Positions 1-10,600 of a stretch of 64,000 bases of DNA are shown in pieces; position 1 is the stretch's first letter; each line of letters opens with the position of its first letter. Under the pieces are notes generated by a model. The model saw nothing but the letters and a program-made list of their open reading frames with translations, did not search any database and was not told the DNA's origin. This DNA is from Ignavibacteria bacterium. GTDB lineage: Bacteria; Bacteroidota; Ignavibacteria; OLB7. Location of the stretch: the NCBI GenBank assembly GCA_020635205.1, contig JACKAE010000002.1, positions 558,001-622,000 of the forward strand, given 5' to 3'. A program made the position numbers and the translations under genes.

Positions 1-568
1 TAACCCCATAACTGAATCCGGCAGGATTCCCTCCAGATGTCGGCACAGTTGGTGTGATTCTAACTCGTGTGGAATCTTGCGTAGCTATTATCATGGCAAC
101 ACCCCCAAACGAGGTTGTGCTCCAAGCAGACATCAGTTGATAGTCCGTGCCAAGTTGGGAGACTGGTGGGACAACCCATGAGTCGGTAAACCAGGAGGCA
201 TCGTGCGTGGCGTGGATCACAACAGGTTGATCCGAACGTATCCAAATCACACGGTTGGTCTTCCCCTCTCGTTGTGAGTCGAACTCGATAGTAGGTCGTG
301 GGATGGTGAGTTCCCACGGCATTCCCGGATCCACAGCCTGTGACTGCGTGTTGCCATTCTCGAGGAATTCGAGTGTAACGTTCGCTGGAGCTACGGCGGT
401 GATGCTCAGGCGAAGTTGTGCGTTCTCGGAGATTCCGAGGAAGGGGAGCCCAATGTAAAACTCAGTTCCAGCAGAGGCGGGGAGAGGTTGCGAGCAGAGT
501 TGAGCAGTCGGGATTGTGAGAAGCAATCCCGTGACAATAGATAGTATGCAGATATGTGTTGATCTCAT
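1..568 (-). CDS. IgGFc-binding-like exported protein, C-terminal part outside window
   Basis: Reading leftwards from the ATG at 568-566, 189 codons stay open to the window edge, so only the N-terminal part is seen. The first ~26 residues are a signal peptide with hydrophobic core ILSIVTGLLLTIP. The mature part follows the pattern of the N-terminal domain of the IgGFc-binding family: GTEFYIGLP from residue 34, several beta-strand-like segments, QPVVIHAT at 114-121 and VPPVSQLGTDY at 133-143. Related proteins in Bacteroidota-type genomes are large surface or secreted proteins with repeated Ig-like domains and often a type IX secretion tail; that part cannot be seen here. The gene is divergent from the symporter gene, with about 134 bases between the two starts for both promoters. 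The ligand is unknown, and the family call rests on pattern only. Confidence 0.7.
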   Translation of the reverse strand, partial: MRSTHICILSIVTGLLLTIPTAQLCSQPLPASAGTEFYIGLPFLGISENAQLRLSITAVAPANVTLEFLENGNTQSQAVDPGMPWELTIPRPTIEFDSQREGKTNRVIWIRSDQPVVIHATHDASWFTDSWVVPPVSQLGTDYQLMSAWSTTSFGGVAMIIATQDSTRVRITPTVPTSGGNPAGFSYGV

Positions 569-702
569 CTCTCTGCCGATACAAACCTGATGAAAACCTG
601 AAAGTTACGGTTTCAATTCTGTTTCCGAGCAGTTTGTCTCCCTCGATTTCTCCGCCGTATCTTCACGGCAACATCACGAACCCACTACAACTATTGCAAG
701 GC

Positions 703-2094
703 ATGTTTTACACAAAAGAACCCGAACGTCGGTCAAAGGGAGGTCGACGAAAAAAATCAACCTGGCTTATAACGACACTAATTCTCGTGGGACTTGTAGT
801 CGGAGGAATCTTCGGACAGTGGCTCTTTGGATTCAAGGGAGGGGATGGGGAGTTCTATAGCGGGATGCTGGATGCACTCAACTTTGTTGGAAACGACCTC
901 TTCCTCGGTCTGCTGAAAATGATGATTGTCCCACTGATTATCTCCTCGGTAATTGTCGGCGTTGCATCGGTTGGCGATTTCCGAAAGTTGGGGAGGATTG
1001 GTGGGAAGACCTTCTTCTACTACTTCTCCACGATGCTGATTGCCGTAGCTATCGGCTTAACCTTGGTGAACGTGATTCAACCGGGAAAGTCAGTCGGTTT
1101 GCAGGAGAGGGAACGGGCCGAACAGGAGTTTACTGAGAATGTTTCGGTGCAAACGAAAGTGCAAGAGGGACCGAAAGGATTCGGCCCAGCTATCCTTGCC
1201 ATTGTGCGGCAGATGATTCCAACGAATCCTGTTGCTGCTGCTGCCGATCCAAAGTTAGCCGCCCTCCCCATCATCTTCTTCTCTATCTTCTTCGGCATCG
1301 TGCTCACAACAGTTGGACGAAAGCAGGGGATTGTGGTCAGCTTCTTCGACGCAATCTTCGAGGTGATGACGAAGATGGTTCACGTGGTGATCTACTTAGC
1401 CCCGCTCGGCGTCTTCGCTCTGGTTGCTTGGTCGATTGCCCGGATTGGTCTGGAATCGTACGCTGGGGGAATGCTCTGGTATGTTCTGACTGTGATTTTG
1501 GGTCTTGCACTTCACGGTCTCGTTGTTCTCCCCCTCATTCTCTGGCTTTTCGGCAAGGCTAATCCCCTCACCTACATGTACCAGATGCGTTCTGCCCTGA
1601 TGACTGCCTTCGGAACAGATAGTAGTTCGGCCACACTTCCGGTAACAATCGAGGCGGCGATTGACGAGGGGGGGTGTAGCAAAAAAGCGGCTGGGTTTGT
1701 TCTTCCGCTCGGTGCAACAATCAACATGGATGGGACGGCACTCTTTGAAGCTGTCGCTGTTGTTTTTATCGCGCAGGCCTACGGGGTGCAGCTTGGTATC
1801 GAGCAGAACATCGTCATAGCGATCACTGCTGTCCTCACCGCAGTTGGGGCCGCTGGGATTCCCTCCGCCTCCCTTGTGATGATGCCGGTGATTATCGCTG
1901 CCATCAACCAGAGTATGGGGGGGGGCGAGGCACTTGTACCGATTGCAGGAATTGGGTTGATTCTCGGCATCGACCGTCTATTGGACATGTCCAGAACCAC
2001 CGTCAACGTTTGGGGAGATGCAGTTGGGGCAAAGATTATCACGCGGACGGAGCCAGATCCGGTCGAGGCTGACCCTCGAGAGAGGCATATTTAG
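703..2094 (+). CDS. dicarboxylate/amino acid:cation symporter (DAACS family)
   Basis: Secondary transporter of the GltP/DctA family, which imports glutamate, aspartate or C4-dicarboxylates with Na+ or H+ across the inner membrane. The 463-residue protein has the family's usual length, eight or so hydrophobic segments, and three diagnostic blocks: the serine-rich hairpin TDSSSATLP near residue 305, NMDGTALFE near 341, and DRLLDMSRTTVNVWGD near 424, whose Asp and Asn residues bind substrate and cation. The ATG at 703 is preferred over an in-frame upstream start because the intervening 49 residues are Pro/Ser-rich and unlike the family; the chosen start gives a short basic N-terminus before the first membrane helix. 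A region of about 40 residues after residue 125 (QERERAEQEF onwards) is a charged loop. The substrate cannot be decided from sequence alone. Confidence 0.93.
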   Translation: MFYTKEPERRSKGGRRKKSTWLITTLILVGLVVGGIFGQWLFGFKGGDGEFYSGMLDALNFVGNDLFLGLLKMMIVPLIISSVIVGVASVGDFRKLGRIGGKTFFYYFSTMLIAVAIGLTLVNVIQPGKSVGLQERERAEQEFTENVSVQTKVQEGPKGFGPAILAIVRQMIPTNPVAAAADPKLAALPIIFFSIFFGIVLTTVGRKQGIVVSFFDAIFEVMTKMVHVVIYLAPLGVFALVAWSIARIGLESYAGGMLWYVLTVILGLALHGLVVLPLILWLFGKANPLTYMYQMRSALMTAFGTDSSSATLPVTIEAAIDEGGCSKKAAGFVLPLGATINMDGTALFEAVAVVFIAQAYGVQLGIEQNIVIAITAVLTAVGAAGIPSASLVMMPVIIAAINQSMGGGEALVPIAGIGLILGIDRLLDMSRTTVNVWGDAVGAKIITRTEPDPVEADPRERHI

Positions 2095-2210
2095 TCTGTT
2101 CTTGACCTGGTTAACTCGGCTTTTCACTCCTCTTGATACTCTGCCAGAAACAGCGTACAATGGCTCTGATTTTATTACTGAACGTACTCTTTAACTAATG
2201 CATTGGTTCG

Positions 2211-2705
2211 ATGAAACGACTCTACCTTGCTCGCCACGCTAAATCATCGTGGGATGAAGGGTGGCTCGACGATGTGGAACGCCCACTTAACGTGCGGGGG
2301 AAACGGGATGCGCCAATAATGGGAGGCATCCTGCGGGAGATGGGAGTGAAGCCTGAGGTGATCGTCACAAGTCCTGCTGCCCGAGCCGCAGCCACAGCGC
2401 GGATTGTTGCTCGGGAACTTGGATATCCTCTGGAGAAGATCCGATACCGTGAACGTCTTTACGAAGGTGTCAGTCGTGACTATATCGACACCATTGCGTC
2501 GCTCGACCCTGAACATGACTCGGCAATGATTTTCGGCCACAACCCAACGATAACCACCGTCGCAAATATGTGGGCTGGTTCTTCGATTGTGAACATTCCA
2601 ACCTGTGGCGTTGTCGGGATTGAGTTCGACACCGATTCTTGGATTCCTGCATCAGAAGAGAGGGGACGGCTCCTCTTCTTTGAGTATCCGAAGAAGCACG
2701 AGTGA
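2211..2705 (+). CDS. sixA: SixA-type phosphohistidine phosphatase (histidine phosphatase superfamily)
   Basis: Small cytoplasmic phosphatase of 164 residues. The catalytic RH pair is at residues 8-9 (LYLARHAKSSW), followed by the family segment RPLNVRGKRDAP, and the second catalytic His lies in IFGHNPT near residue 108. The short length and the RHAKSSW signature fit the SixA branch, which in E. coli removes phosphate from phosphohistidines of the phosphotransfer system and ArcB, rather than the longer phosphoglycerate mutases. The start ATG follows a 116-base gap after the symporter gene. The gene precedes ppk1 on the same strand, but a 340-base gap separates them, so an operon is uncertain. 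The link to phosphate or polyphosphate metabolism is inferred from position only. Confidence 0.87.
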   Translation: MKRLYLARHAKSSWDEGWLDDVERPLNVRGKRDAPIMGGILREMGVKPEVIVTSPAARAAATARIVARELGYPLEKIRYRERLYEGVSRDYIDTIASLDPEHDSAMIFGHNPTITTVANMWAGSSIVNIPTCGVVGIEFDTDSWIPASEERGRLLFFEYPKKHE

Positions 2706-3045
2706 TCGAAGTACCTAAAGTAGTATCGTGGGTGAGATACACGCGGACAATCAGCTTGCAAGGTTGCTATTAACACCCGACTTCCAGTCGGGTGTGGCAA
2801 GACTTTCTGCTTGTGGCTCCCCTCTCCCACCACGAAAACTCTCGGATTATCTGAACAAACTATTGGGAGAGGGGCAGGGGGTGAGGGAATCGCAGGGAGA
2901 AGAATCAGGCATGATTCGTAGAATCGGATCTACCTAATACGATCAACCGATTACGTTACGATCATCTCGCATTTTCTTCGTCCGCATGTAGAGAACATCC
3001 CTAAGACATTCAACAGCGTTATAGACCTATAGGCGATTCGATTTT
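2706..3045. other. 340-base gap between sixA and ppk1 with two inverted repeats
   Basis: No credible gene is seen. A perfect 10-bp hairpin lies at 2773-2795 (ACACCCGACT, loop tcc, AGTCGGGTGT). A second inverted repeat pairs TCCCCTCTCCCA near 2819 with TGGGAGAGGGG near 2865, separated by about 35-40 bases. A possible 69-codon frame across the region is made of these repeats and looks non-coding. The ppk1 promoter must lie in the A/T-richer last ~100 bases. Confidence 0.6.
2773..2795. repeat. stand-alone palindrome with CTTCC loop
   Basis: A 10-bp perfect stem with a three-base loop, 68 bases after the sixA stop. There is no T-run, so it is not a classical terminator. It resembles the other short hairpins in gaps of this window at 12420, 18408, 18449 and 53154, which also have loops related to CTTCA or TTGAA. 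Confidence 0.6.
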
Positions 3046-5229
3046 ATGGCTCAACCGAAGGAAGAAGAAGCAATCGTGAAGTCGGAAGAAAATGTTGGGG
3101 GAGAGCCTCAAGAAGAATTTCCTGAGAAACCAACAGGCCTCTACCGTGACCGCGAGTTGAGTTGGCTCTCGTTCAACTATCGTGTGTTGCAGGAGGCGAA
3201 GGATCTGCGAGTTCCACTCTTCGAACGGATTAAGTTCTTAGCGATCTATTCTTCGAACCTCGACGAGTTCTTTCGCGTTCGAGTTGCTTCGCTTCGAAGT
3301 CTTCTCCGCCTTAGGAAACGATCGCGCCAGTCTCTTACGATTGATCTGGGAGAGTTAATCGAACAGATTCGTTCAACCGTGTTCAAGTATCAGGAGGAGA
3401 TTGGGAAGACCTATCGTGATGAGATACTTCCCAACCTTGAACGGGAGGGGATAAGGATATTGAACGAGAGTGAAGTGAATGCAGAGCAGTTGAAGCATTT
3501 GAATGAGTGGTTTGAAGAACATCTTCTAACAAACCTTCACGCCACATTCTTACAACAAGAGTTCGCCGGCCCCTTCCTCCACAACCGAAAGCTCTACTTG
3601 ATAGTTGCTTTGCAACCTCGCCTTGCCAGAAAATTCTGGAGCGAGCAGAGTGAGGAAGAGCGAGTCTCTGCACCAAAGAGTGAAATCTCCCTCGCCATCT
3701 TAGAGGTTCCTTCCGGTACGCTTGGTCGCTTCCACAAACTCCCTTCTTCCAACGGAGAGCATCACGTCATGTTCTTGGATGACATTCTCCGACTCTTTCT
3801 CTCCCGCATCTTTCCCGGCTTCAATCCAGTTGACGCTTGGTCGGTGAAGCTAACCCGAGACGCTGAACTCTACATCGACGATGAGTTTGCAGGCGATCTG
3901 CTGAAGAAGATTCGCAAAGGCTTGCGCAAGCGTGAGCAAGGGGTTCCCTCACGGTTCCTCTTCGACAAACGGATGCCAGCCGACGTGCTGAAATCACTCC
4001 GAAAAGGTTTAGAGCTTCGGAAAGAAGATTTAGTTCCTGGAGCGAGATACCACAACTTTAGTGATTTCTTCACCTTTCCGTTCCCCGATCAACCAGAACA
4101 TTCCTACCCCCCGATGCCCCCGATCGTCAACGAGGAATTGCAGAGAGAAGCACTCCTCTTCGATGCAATCAGCAAAAAGGATTACCTCTTCCATTTTCCG
4201 TATGAATCGTACGACCCAGTGATTCGCTTCATTCAAGAGGCTGCCGATGATCCACAGGTTCGGGCCATTGCCATCACACTCTATCGCGTTGCCTCCAATT
4301 CAGAAGTGACGAAGAGCTTGATTCAAGCAGCGCAGAATGGGAAAGAGGTGATGGCCTTCGTTGAGGTGAAAGCTCGGTTCGACGAAGAGTCGAACCTCTA
4401 CTGGGCAGGAGAAATGGAGAAGGGGGGAGTGCATGTTCTCTACAGCTTCCCCGGCTTGAAAGTGCACTCAAAAATTTGTGTAGTCACGCGCCAAGAGGGG
4501 GAAGAACTGAAGCGGTATGCCTATTTGGCAACTGGTAATTTCAACGAGAGAACTGCCCGCATCTATTGCGATAAAGGTCTGCTAACGGCTGACGAGCGGT
4601 TAACCGAAGAGGCCGATCGTGTCTTCCGCTTTCTTTCTGGAGAGGTACACGAGCCGGAGTTCCAACACTTATTGGTTGCCCCCTTCACTCTGCGGAAACG
4701 ATTGATTGAACTAATAGATCGTGAGATAGAACATGCGAAGTCTGGCAGAGGGGGAGGGATTACGTTAAAAGTGAACTCGCTTGAAGATAGTGAGATGATC
4801 GACAAGCTCTACCAGGCAAGTCAGGTCGGGGTGAAGGTTCGATTGATTGTCAGGGGGATCTGTTGTCTTCGTCCCGGCGTACCGGGGTTAAGTGAGAACA
4901 TCGAGGCGATCAGCATTGTCGATCGATTCTTAGAACATGCCCGCATCTATCTCTTCCACAACAACGGCGAAGAAGAACTCTACGCTGCCTCTGCCGACTG
5001 GATGAAGCGAAACCTTAGCCGACGGGTGGAGGTTGCCTTCCCAATCTATAACCCAGAACAGAAAGGAATGCTGCGCAAATTTTTAGAGATTCAATGGCAA
5101 GATAACCAACATGTCCGCTGGTTAGATGAGGGGAGAGAAAACGAATACCGGAGAGAGGGCGAATATGAGGTGCGGTCGCAGATTGCGTTATATCAGATGC
5201 TTAAGGGAGAATTCAAAATTCAAAAGTAA
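3046..5229 (+). CDS. ppk1: polyphosphate kinase 1
   Basis: Makes inorganic polyphosphate from ATP reversibly at the inner face of the membrane. The 727-residue protein has the four-domain layout of PPK1: N-terminal helical domain with RELSWLSFNYRVLQEA and SNLDEFFRVR, middle head domain, and two C-terminal phospholipase-D-like domains. The autophosphorylated His is in LKVHSKICVV near residue 476; GNFNERTARIYCD, PGVPGLSENI and SADWMKRNLSRRVEV are all present, so the enzyme looks active. An acidic N-terminal extension of ~30 residues (PKEEEAIVKSEEN) precedes the conserved start. The last residues (EFKIQK) and the stop codon are encoded by a dispersed AATTCAAAA repeat that begins at 5210, so the original C-terminus may have been replaced or extended. 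sixA lies upstream on the same strand. Confidence 0.97.
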   Translation: MAQPKEEEAIVKSEENVGGEPQEEFPEKPTGLYRDRELSWLSFNYRVLQEAKDLRVPLFERIKFLAIYSSNLDEFFRVRVASLRSLLRLRKRSRQSLTIDLGELIEQIRSTVFKYQEEIGKTYRDEILPNLEREGIRILNESEVNAEQLKHLNEWFEEHLLTNLHATFLQQEFAGPFLHNRKLYLIVALQPRLARKFWSEQSEEERVSAPKSEISLAILEVPSGTLGRFHKLPSSNGEHHVMFLDDILRLFLSRIFPGFNPVDAWSVKLTRDAELYIDDEFAGDLLKKIRKGLRKREQGVPSRFLFDKRMPADVLKSLRKGLELRKEDLVPGARYHNFSDFFTFPFPDQPEHSYPPMPPIVNEELQREALLFDAISKKDYLFHFPYESYDPVIRFIQEAADDPQVRAIAITLYRVASNSEVTKSLIQAAQNGKEVMAFVEVKARFDEESNLYWAGEMEKGGVHVLYSFPGLKVHSKICVVTRQEGEELKRYAYLATGNFNERTARIYCDKGLLTADERLTEEADRVFRFLSGEVHEPEFQHLLVAPFTLRKRLIELIDREIEHAKSGRGGGITLKVNSLEDSEMIDKLYQASQVGVKVRLIVRGICCLRPGVPGLSENIEAISIVDRFLEHARIYLFHNNGEEELYAASADWMKRNLSRRVEVAFPIYNPEQKGMLRKFLEIQWQDNQHVRWLDEGRENEYRREGEYEVRSQIALYQMLKGEFKIQK

Positions 5230-5240
5230 AAATTCAAAAG
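5210..5240 (+). repeat. AATTCAAAA-type dispersed repeat, copy 1
   Basis: A roughly 31-base A/T-rich phrase built from AATTCAAAA units with a central GTAAAA. It overlaps the last six codons and stop of ppk1. Near-identical copies begin at 41861, 53110 and 53193, and an inverted variant lies at 41948-41977. Confidence 0.8.
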
Positions 5241-5344
5241 AGTTATTCTCTGGAGTTAGGTTGGTCTTTTCTTGATAGGAAGGACGTTCACGCAGAGAAG
5301 ACATCGATGTCAGTACTCCATCGAAGAGAGTCGATTGCACTGAC

Positions 5345-5563
5345 TGCTCCCGAAGGGAGCATACCTAATTGGCCGTGGAGAAAGCCGCAGGCTGCACTCC
5401 ACGGCTATGTGCTATCTGATGCTTCCGCCCTGAAGGGGCGGCTGTGCTGGAAGCCTTGATATGGCCTCTCTTCCATTCTGCCCCTTCGGGGCGAGGAGAA
5501 TTACGAACGCTTTTCTTCCGGGAATTAGCATTCCCGGCCATCCATCGGTCGCCCCTTTGGGGC
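5345..5563 (-). repeat. multi-hairpin structured repeat, copy A (inverted relative to the array at 62-63 kb)
   Basis: Read on the minus strand, this is the same element as the copies at 62347-63105. Stem-loops in plus coordinates: 5345-5361 (TGCTCCC/GGGAGCA), 5373-5404 (CCGTGGAG/CTCCACGG with an inner GCC/GGC stem), 5425-5441 (CCGCCC/GGGCGG), 5480-5492 (GCCCC/GGGGC), 5518-5537 (CCGGGAAT/ATTCCCGG) and 5551-5563 (GCCCC/GGGGC). Compared with the other copies, the 5518 stem has paired changes (GGGGAT to GGGAAT with ATCCCC to ATTCCC) that keep base pairing. The ATCCGCC stem is missing here. Confidence 0.85.
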
Positions 5564-5972
5564 AGCCACGTTGGTGGACTTGTTCCGACATAGGCCGATG
5601 TTGAAGTCAACCATTCGTGCATATCAGACTGTTCACGCAAGAAGCGAGGAACAACTGATCTTGAAGAATTCTTTCTGTCGGAATTGCATTGTTCGCGAGT
5701 ATGGCGGAGGTAATCCGGTAACACCAGGTTTGCGTATGGTGTTCGCAACGTTTGCCCCGAAAAGCGGGGCTATCAGTTGACCGCCAGCTAAGAGGTAATT
5801 CCGCAGAGGGAGGGCGAAAGAACACTCAGGAGATGAGGAAACGATACATGATCTACAACTACCGTTAGTGAATCTGAGATCAGGAGAAGAATCGGCGACG
5901 GGAGAAAAACGCCAGCTCGCCATACTCATTTTCCTGTCGACGAGATTTTCATACGTGCTCGTTTCGGACGAG
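5564..5972. other. gene-free stretch between structured repeat and P450 gene
   Basis: No convincing gene is present; the open frames lack recognisable features. One further GC-rich hairpin lies at 5754-5770 (GCCCCG, loop aaaag, CGGGGC), resembling the short stems of the neighbouring element. The rest shows no clear signal. ppk1 and the P450 gene converge on this ~740-base gap. Confidence 0.5.
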
Positions 5973-7337
5973 TCAGCCCCTTCTCTGTATCTCGGCTGGA
6001 AGGCCCTCTTTTGGTCGGAGGGTAATGGAGGGGTAGAGTTCTGGCTCCGATTTCCCTACATACTCGAGCCGCACTTGCCGGGCTATCGTTGCCAACACGA
6101 GGGCCGCCTCCATCTCAGCGAAGGCATATCCAATGCAGAGGCGAGGTCCACCCCCGAAGGGGAAGTAGGCATATCGGGGGAGAGATGCTTCAAACTCTTC
6201 GGTCCACCGTTCGGGAATAAAATCTTCCGGTTCGTTGAACCACCTCGGGTCGCGGTGTACAATCCACTGGCAGGCGAAGATTTGGGCTTCCGCTGGTATC
6301 TCGTACCCTCCAATCCTCCACGACTCAATGTTCTCTCTCCCAACACGCCAAGCTGGAGGGAAGAGTCGAAGTGTCTCCTTCACAACTTGCTTGGTGTACA
6401 TCAGGTTTGGCAAGTCATCTACGGTCGGGTTCCTGTCTCCGAGAACTCGGTCGAGTTCTTCCTCAAGTAGTTCCCGTTTTTTCTGATTGCGGTAGAGGAG
6501 GTAGAAAGCAAAGGTGAGCAGGTTTGCTGTTGTCTCATGGCCGGCCAGAAAAATTGTTATCGCTTCATCCCGCAACTGCTCATCACTCATGCCACTTCCA
6601 TCGTCGTCGCGAGCTGCTAAGTACATCCCGAGGAGTGTTGGGTCATCCTCTGGCGTAATCCCGGAGGCTCGACGCTTCCTGATAATCTCGAAAATAATCT
6701 CGTCCAACTCTCGCTTTGCTTTCCGAAAGCGGAGCTTTTTCGGTCTCGGTAGCCAGTCAAGGAGGATATAGGCGAACGACTGATAGTCCATAAATCTGTC
6801 GAGGGCAACCTCGAGAATGTGACCAACCTTTCTCTCTTGCTCTTGGCCGATGTCAGTGCCAAAAAGTGTGGCTGTAACGATCTCAAGGGTGAGAGCCATC
6901 ATCGCTTCGTGAAGGTCGATATGGCTTGTTCGGTTCCAGAAGTCGAGCATCTTCTCAGTTCTCTCCACCATCGTTCGGCCATATTCTTCGATACGTTTCT
7001 TGTGGAATGCTGGTGCAGCAAGTCGTCGTTGGCGGAGCCAGAATTTTCCTTCACTTGTCAGGAGTCCATTCCCAAGAGTCTCTTCAGCTAAGTGGAGCAA
7101 CTTTGGCTTCAAGAAATTTCGGTTTTCGGTTACCAGCATCCGCTCAATATCTTCTGGATCGTTAATCAAGTAGATGTTAATCTTCCCCACGCGGAGGTAG
7201 ACCAGATCGCCGTAGCTCTTCACCGACTCACTGAAGAAGCGGAGAGGATCGTTTGTAATCTGCCGATAGTGGCCGAGGAATCCTCGGGTTGGTGGGGAGG
7301 GGGGGAGAGGGCTTCTGTTTATTACCTGAGTCGTCAT
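5973..7337 (-). CDS. cytochrome P450
   Basis: Haem-thiolate monooxygenase of 454 residues, soluble (no N-terminal membrane anchor). Key motifs in order: LRQRRLAAPAF in the C-helix region, the oxygen-activating I-helix FLAGHETTANLL, the ExxR motif KETLRLFPPAWR, the PERW meander, and the haem loop FPFGGGPRLCIGYAF with the iron-ligating Cys at about residue 401. The ATG at 7337 was chosen over an upstream in-frame start because GGAG lies about eight bases before it and the protein then begins with MTTQVINRSPLPPSPP, a Pro-rich leader typical of bacterial class I/III-like P450s. It is divergent from the TPR-CHAT gene. No ferredoxin or reductase gene is nearby, so the redox partner is elsewhere. 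The substrate is unknown; fatty acids or carotenoids are possible. Confidence 0.95.
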   Translation of the reverse strand: MTTQVINRSPLPPSPPTRGFLGHYRQITNDPLRFFSESVKSYGDLVYLRVGKINIYLINDPEDIERMLVTENRNFLKPKLLHLAEETLGNGLLTSEGKFWLRQRRLAAPAFHKKRIEEYGRTMVERTEKMLDFWNRTSHIDLHEAMMALTLEIVTATLFGTDIGQEQERKVGHILEVALDRFMDYQSFAYILLDWLPRPKKLRFRKAKRELDEIIFEIIRKRRASGITPEDDPTLLGMYLAARDDDGSGMSDEQLRDEAITIFLAGHETTANLLTFAFYLLYRNQKKRELLEEELDRVLGDRNPTVDDLPNLMYTKQVVKETLRLFPPAWRVGRENIESWRIGGYEIPAEAQIFACQWIVHRDPRWFNEPEDFIPERWTEEFEASLPRYAYFPFGGGPRLCIGYAFAEMEAALVLATIARQVRLEYVGKSEPELYPSITLRPKEGLPAEIQRRG

Positions 7338-7625
7338 ACAAATCTCCAGAAAGTAAGCCTCTAAAATATCTTTCAACACTACGCAAAGACTCATCGAATT
7401 GTGAGAGGGAGAGGAGAATTGTAAGATTTCCCTGCCAGAAGTGATTTCTCTACTTTTGTCCCAATCGGTTATGGGTACTTTGCAACTGAAGTCAGAGCTT
7501 CCATGAACCTTTTACGTCAATGGCCTTTTGTGGTAAATACATTTGCACTTTCTGAATATCCTGTGAAGAACATACAACGACACCGAACTCTCCTCAACGA
7601 TCTGTATCGATACAAAGTTCAAACG

Positions 7626-10600
7626 ATGGAGGTGTTTACCCGAATAGCGTTCCGCTACATTTTGCCTATAATTCTCATCTGCTCACTTGGTGAGACTTCC
7701 CTTGCCCAAGAGTACGAGACAATAGAACTGAACCTTCCAATCAGACAAATTCTCGAACAGAAGGGAGACGAAACATTACTCCAGATTTCTACTGAAGGTG
7801 TGAGTGGATTGAGTTCGAATGATATGGGAACTGTCTGGAGCATCTATCGAGAGGAGGATCCAAACCGAGCAGGAAAGCGAATTGGAAGAGGAGAACTTAT
7901 CACGGTTAAAGATTCGGCTGCTACGTTCCGAATGACCCCGGCTGACTACGGCGATAGCATGGAGGTGATGGTGGGAGATTTGGTCGCCCTTTCGATTACT
8001 CTCCCAGAGAGTGAGTTCCGCTCTGTAATCTTTGAACTTGCCACCTTCGCAATCACATTTACTAATGCAGATCGAGTACCAACCTATTCGCTCGGCGAAG
8101 TTTTGACCTCCGATTCTCCAACCTATCAGCAACAAAAGTTGCAGGAGATGCTCGTCTCGATTAAGGGAACAGCCGCTGAGTTCAAAGGGTATGCTGTTGA
8201 CGATTCGACGTTCACGACACCGCAGACCGGAGGGCGCTTCCGTGGTGTAGGAATGCTCGACGCAATGGAGCGTTCTACCCAGAGCGATCTTCTTGCCTTC
8301 CTCCGGTTCGTTCGCGCTTTCCCTGCAAACTATATGGGGAGAACGTGGGGGCTTGCCGAAACATACGCAACGTGGATTCTGAACAACACACCAATATCTG
8401 AGTTCGACCTGCGAGAAGATTTGATGGATACTGCTTCTGAGCAGGAGGTAGAGCATCTTCTCCAAACCTATGCTCCAGATATTCTCAACGGTGGATTCCT
8501 CTACGACTGGACATCGACAGCCGAGGAGTGGGCATTTGATGGAGAGATCGATGAGGCACGACGGCTGAACCTACTGGTGAAGAAGGGAGCAGAGGTTATC
8601 AAAGATAGAGAGGCGGCTGCGTGGGCTTATTTCTTAGATGCAAGAATTGCCGAAGCCGACTTGGACTACGAACTGGCAGTGACAAGCTATCGGCAGGCTC
8701 GTAAAATGTTCGAAGAGGCCAACGCAGTGCAAGGGGCTTCGTTTGCACTGAACAATCTTGGCTCGGTACTCATCAACCTGAGTAGGTTCGACGAAGCAAT
8801 GGAAGCCTACAATGCTGCCTACAAGATCAAACTGGAGCGATACAAAACCGAAGGTTCTGGGGAAGCCTCCGAGAGTTTGGCTCACACCGTAAGTGGGCGT
8901 GCCCGAGTGCGCAACGCGCTCGGTGAATATGAGAGTGCGCTTGGAGAGTATGAACAGTCTCGGCAACTCTACGCCGAGTCCATGACAAATACCTCAGTTG
9001 CCAATACAGCTTGGTCACTTCTTCGTCTGGCCGATGTGTTGAATAGCCTTGGGCGATACGAAGATGCGTTGAATAGACTCGACACCGCTATCCAAATCTA
9101 TCGTCAGTTGGAAGATCGTAACGGAGAGGCTGACGCTCTTGACGCGGTTGCCTACCAGTATTCGAGCATGGGAAAGTATCGAGAGGCGGTGAAGAAGTAC
9201 GAGGAGGCTTACGAAGCTCACCTTGAAATGGGAGATAAACAAGATGCGGGCTTCTCGAAGTCGAATGTCGGGCAGAGCTACTGGTCACTTGGTGACTACT
9301 TCAGTGCGGAGAAGGCTCACCGCCTGGCAATTCTGTTGCGGGAGGAGGCTGGTGATTTTTCTGGACAAGCATATTCGTGGCACAAGCTTGGCGAGATGTT
9401 CCGCGAGAGTGGTGACCCGAACGCTGCGTTAGAGGCATACGACAAAGCGGCTAAAATTTACATTAAACTCGGAGATCGCGAGAAGCAGGCCGAGGTTCTC
9501 TCCAGTGCAGGAGATGTCTACTACGGACAGAAAGCATGGCGTTCTGCACTGGAAAAATACAATCAGGCACTCGACGTGCAGAAAGAGATTGGAGCACGAG
9601 ATGCTGTGGCCACAACGCTATACAGCATCGGCAACGTCTACTACGACGACCAAAAGTATGGGCAGGCTGCGAAGATATATGAGGAGAGCCTATCGATTAG
9701 AAAGGAGATCGGCGACAGACAGAACAGCATCTACAACATGACAGGTTTGGGGTTAGTTGCTTGGAATTTGCGTGACTACGATGCTGCCTACAACTATTTC
9801 GAGAAGGCTCTTGCCTTAGCCGAAGAACTGGAGAGCAGGAGCGACGTTGGGTGGTGTTGGTCGGTGATTGCAAAGGTTGATGCAATGAAGGGGGAGAACG
9901 ACAGAGCCGTGGAGAATTACACCAAAGCCTTAGCGATTTACCGTGAGATTGAATACAAAAGTGGAGAGATCGACGCCCTATTAGGGCTTGGCAATATTGA
10001 TGTGGAGCGAGGAGAGTTTACGAAGGGGTTAAAGAAATTTAGTGAAGCCGAACAGTTAGCACGCGAGAGCAATAGCCGGAATCAAATTGGGGATGCGCTG
10101 AACGCAACTGCTGGGGTCTACTTACTATTAGGTGAGTACGAGAAAGCGTTGGAGGTAGATAAGAAAGGATTAGAGATTAGTCGTGAGGTAGAGAACGCTT
10201 GGGGGATTGGCTCTGCATTCATTGGGGTTGGAAACACCTACAACGCCATGGGAGAGTATCGTGCGGCTATCGAGTATTACAATCGTGCTGACAGTATCTA
10301 TAAAGCATTGAACGATACACTCGCTCGTGGAACGCCGATTAATAACATCGGAACTGTCTGGTTCTTTCAAGGAGATTACGAGCGGGCGTTGAACCAGTTC
10401 AATCAGGTATTGAAGATTCTGCGGGATGCTGGACAAGAGGATGAGTTCCTCGCCTTAGTAGTTGGGAACGTTGGGGAGGTATACTACGAGCAGGGGAGGC
10501 TGAAGGATGCGGAAACGTGGCTGAAGAGCGGCCTTGAACTTTCTGATTCGCTCGACGCGCGGCGGATTGGGACGACGATGCTGACGATCCTGACGAAGAC

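Noticed and set aside
2728..2937. A 69-codon frame between sixA and ppk1
   Set aside because: Composed of hairpin arms and low-complexity sequence, with no family match.
5365..5929. Minus-strand and plus-strand open frames in the 5.3-5.9 kb gap
   Set aside because: They arise from the inverted copy of the structured repeat and from spacer; no signal, domain or good ribosome site.
7776..8465. Long antisense open frame inside the TPR-CHAT gene
   Set aside because: A shadow of the well-supported plus-strand coding frame.
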